Of a stretch of 15,399 nucleotides of DNA, positions 6,672 through 12,306 are shown piece after piece. Position 1 is the first letter of the stretch. The number at the start of each line of letters is the position of its first letter. The DNA is from Fimivicinus intestinavium (GTDB lineage: Bacteria; Bacillota; Clostridia; Oscillospirales; Acutalibacteraceae). The translations under genes were made by a program, and so were the position numbers. The stretch covers positions 1-15,399 of the forward strand of contig DVKY01000063.1 in the NCBI GenBank assembly GCA_018715765.1, in the 5' to 3' direction. The notes below the pieces were generated by a model that was given only the letters and a program-made list of their open reading frames with translations, made no database searches and was not told the origin of the DNA.

Positions 6672-7721
6672 ATGAATCTGAAAGGAAAGGCGGTGAGGCG
6701 TTTGACCGCTTCGAGTGAAGGGCTTCGGACGCCTTCTGAGAAGGAGTTTCGATCCTACACGGTTTCTACGCTGTTGATGCTGATCGCCCCGGCGGTCATG
6801 GCGTTTTATTATTACCGGTGGAGGGCGCTCAGCCTGCTGGCGGTTTCTGTTTTGACAGCAGTGCTGTGTGACGCGCTGGGCACGGCCATGATGCGCAGAA
6901 AGCCTGGGATTGATACAGTATATGCAGCCCTGACCGGCGCGATGATCGCGCTGCTGCTGCCAGCCTCCGCTCCCTACTGGCTTCCCGTTGCGGGCAGTGC
7001 GTTTGCCATTGTGGCGGCAAAGCTCCCCTTTGGCAGCGCCCAAAAAACGCCGTTTGTCCCTGCGGCGGCAGGGATTGCTTTCCTCTGTGTTTGCTGGCCG
7101 GAGCTGGTTTTTACCTATCCGGTGATTGCTGCGGATCAGACAGCTCCGGTAGTCGCAACAGGCTCGCCAGGGTTTGTGGAGGGGGCGTCGTTTGCCTCCA
7201 TGCTAAGAGTGCACAATTCGATTGACGGCAATATTTTAAGCTACTTTAATGCCGTGATCGGCAGAGTACCCGGGCCGATGGGCGCTACCTGCATGCTGGT
7301 GATGTTTGGCACCGCAATCGCCTTTTTTATCTTTCACTCCTCCCTGTGGTTGAGCTCCGCAGGTTTTGTGGCGGTATGCTCGGTGTGCGCCGTACTGTTC
7401 CCGCGTATCCTTACAGGGCGCAAGCTGTCGCTGACAATGGAGATATCGGCGGGCATGCTGGTTTTTACCGCGCTGTTTCTGCTGCCGAACCCCGCTGCCT
7501 TGCCGAAGAGCCATCTGCAAAGGCTGATATATGGTATGGCTGCGGGCGCGCTGTGCATGCTCCTGCGTTATTTTGGCGCATATGAGGAGGGCGCATGCTT
7601 TGCGGTGCTGCTGATGAATGCGGCCTGGCCAATGGTGGAGGGCCTGCTAGAGGGCCGCCGGGGAAAACGGCTGCCTGAGGCGGCGCCGCAGGTGGAGGAA
7701 GGAGGCGGAGCGCATGCATAA
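6672..7721 (+). CDS. rnfD: RnfD/NqrB-like membrane protein (degenerate Rnf-type module)
   Basis: This 349-residue polytopic membrane protein is a homologue of RnfD, the FMN-carrying subunit of the Rnf complex. Support comes from the stretches DTVYAALTGAMIALLLPASAPYW and GSAFAIVAAKLPFG, and from GRVPGPMGAT, which aligns with the family block around the covalently flavinylated Thr; that Thr would be T206. The normally conserved NPFNPA block reads TPFVPA here, so the protein is divergent. ATG 6672 is preferred (AAAAGG at 6660-6665); an upstream in-frame extension to 6501 would overlap mecA and its promoter. The stop overlaps the next gene by 8 bases exactly where rnfG normally lies between D and E. 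No rnfC precedes it. A flavin-bearing membrane role is likely, but Rnf activity is doubtful. Confidence 0.82.
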   Translation: MNLKGKAVRRLTASSEGLRTPSEKEFRSYTVSTLLMLIAPAVMAFYYYRWRALSLLAVSVLTAVLCDALGTAMMRRKPGIDTVYAALTGAMIALLLPASAPYWLPVAGSAFAIVAAKLPFGSAQKTPFVPAAAGIAFLCVCWPELVFTYPVIAADQTAPVVATGSPGFVEGASFASMLRVHNSIDGNILSYFNAVIGRVPGPMGATCMLVMFGTAIAFFIFHSSLWLSSAGFVAVCSVCAVLFPRILTGRKLSLTMEISAGMLVFTALFLLPNPAALPKSHLQRLIYGMAAGALCMLLRYFGAYEEGACFAVLLMNAAWPMVEGLLEGRRGKRLPEAAPQVEEGGGAHA

Positions 7722-8940
7722 CGAGATGGAAAAGGCCCCTTCCGGGCGGGAGGTGTTCTGGCGGGGCCTCCTGCGTGAAAACCCGATTTTGATGCAGTCC
7801 CTGGGGCTGTTTCCGGCTGTTGCATTGGCGGGCAGCCTGAAATCGGCCGTCATCGTCGCACTGGCTGCAGCGTTGATTTTGATCGTGATGGAGCTTTTAA
7901 CGGCATTGCTGTTCAAGAGGCTGCCCTTTTGGCTGCGTATTGGGTTATATGTTCTGCTCAGCTACGGAATGCTTGCGGGAGGTATGGCGGCCTGCGACCG
8001 TTTTTTTCCTAACCTTTTGGGGTCGTTAAGCGGTTATTTACCGCTATTGGCGGTAAATGCGCTGACGGTTTATCGATGCGAGACCTGTGCCGCGCGTAAC
8101 CGTTTGGGCACAAGCCTGTTGGACGCAGCGGGAGCATCGCTTGGCTATGGCGCTGTATTGCTGCTGATCGGATTGCTCCGCGAGCTGTTGGGCGCTGGTA
8201 CGATTTGGGGGCGTCCGGTTTTTGCGGGGCCAATGGCTACCGGCTTGTTGATGCCTTTTGGAGGCTTCCTGCTTCTGGGCTTTCTGGCTGCTGCGGTGAA
8301 ATGGCTTTATAACCGCCGCCATCAGGGCGAGGAGGAGCTGGAAACGCCGGTTGCCCACGTGGATGAAGAGGATGGCTCTGTGATGGAGCCTCTGATCCGT
8401 TTATTCCATAGGGGGCGTGCTGTAAAGGCAGTCCCTGCGCAGCAGGCGGAGAAGGATAAAGCGCTTGAGCAGCAGAGGCTTGCCAAACAGGCAGCGCAGC
8501 AGAAGGCGCGCGAAGAAAAACGGCAGGCGCTTGAGCGTAAACGCTTGGCGAAGGAGGACGCGGCAAAGCGCGCACAAGCGGAGAAGGATAAAGCGCTCGA
8601 GGAACAGAGGCTTGCCAAACAGGCAGCGCAGCAGAAGACGCGCGGGGAGAAAAGCAAATCGCCTGCCCATCAGCCGGAGAAGGCAGGGCCTGTGAATCGC
8701 CAGGCTTCTGATCCACCATCTGGTGGAAAAGAGGCGGCCAGGCCCAAAAACGCCGGAAAAACTTTTCATCCGGGCCGAACAGCTAGAAATGCACAAACGA
8801 ATGTACCGACGGATCTTGTAAGGGCCCAGCAGGAGGAAGAGCTGGAAAGCTTTGCGGAGGTTTTGGAGGCCCTGAACAGGCGGCGTGAGCGGGAAAAGGC
8901 CGCCGGAGAACAGGAACAGAAAGGGGAGGATCAGCCGTGA
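7714..8940 (+). CDS. rnfE: RnfE/NqrD-like membrane protein with long coiled-coil tail
   Basis: Residues 12-200 form a six-helix RnfE/NqrD-type domain: FWRGLLRENPILMQSLGL, then LLAVNALTVYRCETCAARN, then LLRELLGAGTIWG. In normal RnfE the blocks LGLCP and VNC each supply a cysteine for the intramembrane [2Fe-2S] cluster. Here they read LGLFP (F33) and VNA (A116), so both ligands are lost. A new CxxC (C122, C125) sits next to the second site. Residues 200-408 are an added hydrophilic tail, rich in Glu, Lys, Gln, Arg and Ala, with three tandem 22-residue repeats predicted to coil, then a Pro/Asn-rich linker and a final acidic helix. Usual RnfE is about 200 residues. The start overlaps rnfD by 8 bases (GGAGG at 7701-7705) and the end overlaps rnfA by 4. 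Confidence 0.85.
   Translation: MHNEMEKAPSGREVFWRGLLRENPILMQSLGLFPAVALAGSLKSAVIVALAAALILIVMELLTALLFKRLPFWLRIGLYVLLSYGMLAGGMAACDRFFPNLLGSLSGYLPLLAVNALTVYRCETCAARNRLGTSLLDAAGASLGYGAVLLLIGLLRELLGAGTIWGRPVFAGPMATGLLMPFGGFLLLGFLAAAVKWLYNRRHQGEEELETPVAHVDEEDGSVMEPLIRLFHRGRAVKAVPAQQAEKDKALEQQRLAKQAAQQKAREEKRQALERKRLAKEDAAKRAQAEKDKALEEQRLAKQAAQQKTRGEKSKSPAHQPEKAGPVNRQASDPPSGGKEAARPKNAGKTFHPGRTARNAQTNVPTDLVRAQQEEELESFAEVLEALNRRREREKAAGEQEQKGEDQP
8449..8646 (+). repeat. Three tandem 66-bp (22-residue) repeats inside the rnfE-like gene
   Basis: Units at 8449-8514, 8515-8580 and 8581-8646 each encode 22 residues of pattern EK..ALE..RLAK..A....... Units 1 and 3 are close to identical: 68 of 75 bases match over 8446-8520 against 8578-8652. 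Unit 2 is diverged. The heptad-like charge pattern predicts a coiled coil. The similarity of units 1 and 3 suggests recent duplication or conversion, so repeat number may vary between strains. Confidence 0.8.
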
Positions 8941-9530
8941 GTTGGTTTGTGACGCTTGTGGTAACGGCAATGTATTCCCTTTTGCTCCAGAACCTGATTT
9001 TTACAGGAGGCTTTGGCACAAGCGAGGCGATCCGTATCTCATCAAAGCCGCGCTATGTGTTGTCTTTTGCCCTGTTTATCGCCGGCTTTTCCATTGCGGC
9101 TTCGCTGATTTGCCGCGCATTGGAGTTGATTCCGCAAATTGGCGGTGCGCATACGCTTGTACGCCTGCTCATATATATTAGCGTGCTGTTTGTGCTGTAT
9201 ATCATAACCGTTCTGGTTTTTCGCTATGCGCTTCACGCAGGAGACAGCATCCTGCGCAAGATTGGTATGGCTGCTTTTAATACGCTGCTGTTGGCCATAC
9301 CGGTCATCAACCGCAGCGCAGCCTACACGGTGAGCGAGTCGCTGGGTGCGGGCATTGGCGCAGGTGCGGCGTTTGCGCTTGCGGTCTTTTTGATCCATGC
9401 GGGGATTCATGTGTTGGATCATAACGACCGGATTCCAAAGGCGTTTCGCGGAACACCCGCGCTGTTTCTCTACGTTTCTCTGCTGGCGCTTGCATTTACC
9501 GGCTTTTCCGGGCATTCGATTTTTGTTTGA
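8937..9530 (+). CDS. rnfA: RnfA/NqrE-like membrane protein lacking the Fe-S cysteines
   Basis: This 197-residue protein has six predicted membrane helices and the length of RnfA/NqrE. The C-terminal half aligns well: SESLGAGIGAGAAFALAVFL, then IPKAFRGTPALFLYVSLLALAFTGFSG, the standard RnfA ending. In normal RnfA, LGICPFLG and TTNCAVLG supply two cysteines of the intramembrane [2Fe-2S] cluster. Here the matching stretches are FGTSEAIR (S29) and VINRSAAY (R126). The only cysteine, C59, is elsewhere in helix 2. It starts with GTG at 8937, overlapping the rnfE-like stop by four bases (GTGA), with GGGGAGGA just upstream, so translation is coupled. No rnfB follows, though rnfB normally comes next. 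Confidence 0.83.
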   Translation: MSWFVTLVVTAMYSLLLQNLIFTGGFGTSEAIRISSKPRYVLSFALFIAGFSIAASLICRALELIPQIGGAHTLVRLLIYISVLFVLYIITVLVFRYALHAGDSILRKIGMAAFNTLLLAIPVINRSAAYTVSESLGAGIGAGAAFALAVFLIHAGIHVLDHNDRIPKAFRGTPALFLYVSLLALAFTGFSGHSIFV

Positions 9531-9574
9531 ACCCACCTCTTGGGCAGAAAGGACATGCCGGTGAAGCGCGTGAT

Positions 9575-9589
9575 GCCAGAGGCTCTGGC
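9575..9589. promoter_or_regulatory. Small inverted repeat in the rnfA-DUF4015 gap
   Basis: GCCAGAG-G-CTCTGGC is a perfect 7+1+7 dyad within the 100-base gap after the rnfA-like gene. No T-run follows and no promoter is obvious in the gap. It may be a regulator site or chance. Confidence 0.25.
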
Positions 9590-9630
9590 TGATAGAGGCA
9601 CCATGAATTCTGCGAAAGGAAGGCCACAGG

Positions 9631-10887
9631 ATGGGTAAAAAATATAAGGTAAAAAAGGATTATGGGTCCGGCTACCGCTCCAGCTATTATGGGTTCCGCA
9701 AGGATTTTCCGGATGGAAGCCGCCGGGGCCGTTTTCGTAAAAGCGCAAGCCGTGTGGAACGGAGCAAAAAAATTGGCAAGATTGTTTTGCTGGCGCTGGG
9801 ATTTGCCGCGGTGGTGGCAATCGCCTTTTTTGCAACGGATTTTGCATTACAGCTCTCCAATAAACCGGTGGTTACCGACAGCCCTTCCCAAACGGATTCC
9901 GGCGCGCAACAGGCTGGCGCGCAGGAGCCGTCTCAAACGGCTCCGCAAGAGCAGGCGGCGGTTGCTGTCTGGCTGCCGGAGGCAACCTTCCGCAGGGATG
10001 ATGCACTGGAAAGCTTCCTGGCCAATGTGAAGCAGCTTGGCGCTACAACCCTTATTTTAGAGGGCAAGAATGTGGACGGTGAGGTTTTATTCCCCTCCTC
10101 AGTGGAACAGATTTCCGCTACTGGGGCAGCTGAGGGCGCCTATACCGGCTTTTCTCAAGCCGTGGAGAAAATACACACAAGCGGCCTCAAGGTGATGATT
10201 CAGCTGCAATGCTTCCGTGATCCTCTGGCAGCACGCAGGCTGGGCGAAGGCAGTGCAGTCTATTATGAGCGGCCGGGTACGCTCTGGCTGGATAACAGCC
10301 TGGATCAGGGGGGGAAACCTTGGGCGAACCCTTATTCAGAAACGGTGCAAAGCTATTTGACGGGATTGATTCACGAGCTCGCCTCGATGGGCGTTGATGG
10401 CATTCTGCTTGACAGCGTTCAATTCCCCAGCGGATATGCATTGAACCGCACCTATTATACGGGTGAGAGCGAGAGCGGAGTTTCCCGCAATGAGATTCTG
10501 AAAGATTTTATAGCGAAAGCAAAAAAAGCTGCCGGGGATACAACGCTTCTGCTGATGCAGACTGGCGCAGGCGCGTTGGGCGGCGATGACGAGCAGTATC
10601 ATGGCAGCCTGTTTAACAGTGAGGCGGATGGCTATGCGCCCGATCTCCGTCTTTCGGGATTGGAGCGCGGTACCATGGCCGGGGAGGAAGCGTTTGACCC
10701 TGCTGATCCGGCGGCATTTCTGGCCGCTGCGGGCAGGCAACTGAAAGCGGCGGCTGGCAGCGCCGTTTTGATGCCGGTTTTGGAGGAGGGATCCGATTTC
10801 AGCGCGCAGGTCAATGCGCTGAAGGCTGCTGGAATTGAAAGCTATGTGGTGTATAGCGAAAGTGGGAGCTATTCTGCCGTCAAATAG
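9631..10887 (+). CDS. Membrane-anchored putative glycoside hydrolase (DUF4015-type)
   Basis: This 418-residue protein starts with a strongly basic cytosolic segment (1-47), then one transmembrane helix (about 50-70), a Ser/Thr/Gln/Pro linker (75-110) and an extracellular domain (about 112-415). The latter looks like the DUF4015 TIM-barrel of putative glycoside hydrolases: AVWLPEATF at strand 1, then VKMIQLQCF-like and WANPYSETVQSYLTGLIHELASMGVDGILLDSVQFPSG, where D261 matches the conserved Asp of the family's LDY.RFP block, though Tyr is Ser here. The C-terminus ends IESYVVYSESGSY, a late barrel strand. Anchoring by an uncleaved N-terminal helix is inferred from the missing cleavage site. The ribosome site is AAAGGAAGG (9614-9622). 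No terminator or clear promoter separates it from the rnfA-like gene, so co-transcription is likely. Substrate unknown. Confidence 0.72.
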   Translation: MGKKYKVKKDYGSGYRSSYYGFRKDFPDGSRRGRFRKSASRVERSKKIGKIVLLALGFAAVVAIAFFATDFALQLSNKPVVTDSPSQTDSGAQQAGAQEPSQTAPQEQAAVAVWLPEATFRRDDALESFLANVKQLGATTLILEGKNVDGEVLFPSSVEQISATGAAEGAYTGFSQAVEKIHTSGLKVMIQLQCFRDPLAARRLGEGSAVYYERPGTLWLDNSLDQGGKPWANPYSETVQSYLTGLIHELASMGVDGILLDSVQFPSGYALNRTYYTGESESGVSRNEILKDFIAKAKKAAGDTTLLLMQTGAGALGGDDEQYHGSLFNSEADGYAPDLRLSGLERGTMAGEEAFDPADPAAFLAAAGRQLKAAAGSAVLMPVLEEGSDFSAQVNALKAAGIESYVVYSESGSYSAVK

Positions 10888-10905
10888 TGGTGTTTTATTT
10901 CTTTT

Positions 10906-10946
10906 GCACCCCGTGGGAGATTTGATTTCCCACGGGGTGCTTTTTT
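10906..10946 (+). terminator. Strong rho-independent terminator after the rnf-like operon
   Basis: GCACCCCGTGGGA (10906-10918) pairs perfectly with TCCCACGGGGTGC (10928-10940) around a nine-base loop and is followed by six T. It starts 18 bases after the DUF4015 gene stop codon. Confidence 0.92.
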
Positions 10947-10957
10947 GTTCGATCAGG

Positions 10958-10991
10958 AAAAACCCGGAAGCTGACAAATACAGCTTCCGGG
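10958..10991 (-). terminator. Rho-independent terminator of the mre-min-mgsA operon
   Basis: Read on the minus strand, CCCGGAAGCTG pairs with CAGCTTCCGGG (10963-10991, seven-base loop) and is followed by five T (10958-10962). It lies 75 bases beyond the mgsA stop. With the plus-strand terminator at 10906 it forms a back-to-back pair insulating two convergent operons. Confidence 0.88.
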
Positions 10992-11066
10992 CAGCATAAT
11001 ATTATTTCTCTTGTTATGTGATAGATGAAGCACCGCAATGCTTTACAGGAGACAACAGAGGGAATC

Positions 11067-11471
11067 TCAGCCCTTTGGGTTGACAATGTCGCGCCAGTCA
11101 AGATCGCCGCGGTCAAGGCTGTGAATAAGAGCCTCAGCAGTCGCAATATTGGTGGCGACCGGAATATTGTGCACATCGCAAAGGCGAAGCAGATTCGCTT
11201 CATTTGGCTCGTGCGGCTTGGGATTGAGCGGATCACGGAAGAACAGGAGCAGGTCAATTTCGTTGCAGGCGATGCGCGCTGCAATCTGTTGGTCGCCGCC
11301 CTGCTGACCGCTAAGGAACCTTTGGATCGAAAGCCCTGTAGCCTCTGCGACAATCTTTCCGGTTGTGCCGGTTGCACACAGAGTGTGACGGCTGAGCACA
11401 CCACAATAGGCAATGCAGAATTGTGTCATCAGTTCCTTCTTGGAGTCATGGGCAATTAGTGCGATATTCAT
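11067..11471 (-). CDS. mgsA: Methylglyoxal synthase
   Basis: This 134-residue cytosolic enzyme turns dihydroxyacetone phosphate into methylglyoxal and phosphate, a bypass that frees phosphate when sugar phosphates pile up. Family motifs are clear: IALIAHDSKK at the N-terminus, the phosphate-binding ATGTTGKI, and SGQQGGDQQIAARI, in which D60 is the catalytic aspartate. PLNPKPHEPNEANLLRLCDVHNIPVATN is also typical. The start ATG at 11471 is chosen over a longer reading to 11516 because AAAAAAGGAGC lies just upstream and the family begins MNIAL. It is last in the mre-min cluster, its usual clostridial place, and has a possible promoter of its own. Confidence 0.95.
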   Translation of the reverse strand: MNIALIAHDSKKELMTQFCIAYCGVLSRHTLCATGTTGKIVAEATGLSIQRFLSGQQGGDQQIAARIACNEIDLLLFFRDPLNPKPHEPNEANLLRLCDVHNIPVATNIATAEALIHSLDRGDLDWRDIVNPKG

Positions 11472-11515
11472 ATATGCAGCTCCTTTTTTATAAGAGTGTT
11501 GGGCTAAAAATAACA

Positions 11516-11521
11516 ATTATA
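11516..11521 (-). promoter_or_regulatory. Possible internal -10 box for mgsA
   Basis: A perfect TATAAT on the minus strand lies in the AT-rich 70-base minD-mgsA gap, 45 bases before the mgsA ATG. At 17-18 bases upstream there is no good -35 hexamer, so this may be a weak promoter letting mgsA be expressed apart from the cell-shape genes. Confidence 0.35.
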
Positions 11522-11541
11522 TACCTATCATAACAGATAAA

Positions 11542-12276
11542 TTACATTTTATCAAGACGTTTTAACGGGATTTTCTCTCCTTCGAGCCTTTTTGCAATCC
11601 GCAGATAGGCGCTGCCGGCGGGGCCGTCCGGTAAAACGGGCTTTCCCATGGCGGCGCGATAGATGATATCGGGATCCTCGGGGATGACGCCAATCAACCG
11701 CGCCCCCGCCCCATCGATCACCTGGTCGATATTGAAGAGCATTTGCCTGGCAACCGGACGGGCCTGGAATCGGTTGATCACCAATAAAATCGGGGAAAGA
11801 CCCGCTGAATAGAGCCCGTCGACACATACCGCTGCGCTACGTACACAGACTGCGTCGGGCGTGGAGACCACGATGGCGCTTTGCGCCGCGCTGGCAGCCA
11901 ACTGGAAGCCTCGCTCCACCCCTGCGGGGGCGTCGATCAGGATATCGTCAAAAAAAGCATCATAGCGGGCCGTCAGCGCCCGCATGGCTTCGGGCGTAAT
12001 TTCTGGCATATCCTGTAGCGGAGCTGCGAGGAGAAAAAGGCCGCCTGCCTGCATCGGCGCCTTCTCCGGCGCGCAGCGGCCTAAAATGACATCGGCCCAG
12101 TCATAGACTGTGCTTTCTGCACAGCCAAGGATCATATCCAGGCTGCGGAGTCCGATATCTCCGTCAATGAGTAAGACGCGCTTGCCCATGCGTACCAGAG
12201 CGCTGCCGAGCCCGGCAGCGAGCGAGGATTTGCCGGCGCCCCCTTTCCCGGAGGCAATCACAATTTTTTGTGCCAT
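11542..12276 (-). CDS. minD: Septum-site determining ATPase MinD
   Basis: This 244-residue ParA/MinD-type ATPase would bind the membrane at the poles and, with MinC, keep FtsZ from dividing there. The deviant Walker A KGGAGKS spans residues 11-17 with the signature lysine K11, followed by LLIDGDIGLRSLDMILG and the Walker B-like ILIDAPAG. The C-terminus (RIAKRLEGEKIPLKRLDKM) is basic but lacks an obvious membrane-targeting amphipathic helix rich in Phe/Leu as in typical MinD. It follows mrdA after 30 bases, so it belongs to the mre operon. Neither minC nor minE is adjacent. FlhG-type or other MinD-like ATPases are alternatives, but the context favours MinD. Confidence 0.85.
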   Translation of the reverse strand: MAQKIVIASGKGGAGKSSLAAGLGSALVRMGKRVLLIDGDIGLRSLDMILGCAESTVYDWADVILGRCAPEKAPMQAGGLFLLAAPLQDMPEITPEAMRALTARYDAFFDDILIDAPAGVERGFQLAASAAQSAIVVSTPDAVCVRSAAVCVDGLYSAGLSPILLVINRFQARPVARQMLFNIDQVIDGAGARLIGVIPEDPDIIYRAAMGKPVLPDGPAGSAYLRIAKRLEGEKIPLKRLDKM

Positions 12277-12306
12277 GCAGCGTTTCCGCCTTTCCAGAAC
12301 AAACTC

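Noticed and set aside
8395..8720. Tandem repeats as a CRISPR or non-coding repeat array
   Set aside because: The units have no spacers, are multiples of three, stay in frame and encode a coiled coil in the rnfE-like protein.
9531..9630. Possible small gene in the rnfA-hydrolase gap
   Set aside because: An ATG with some purine-rich DNA before it exists near 9555, but the frame is short, lacks any family look, and is best read as spacer.
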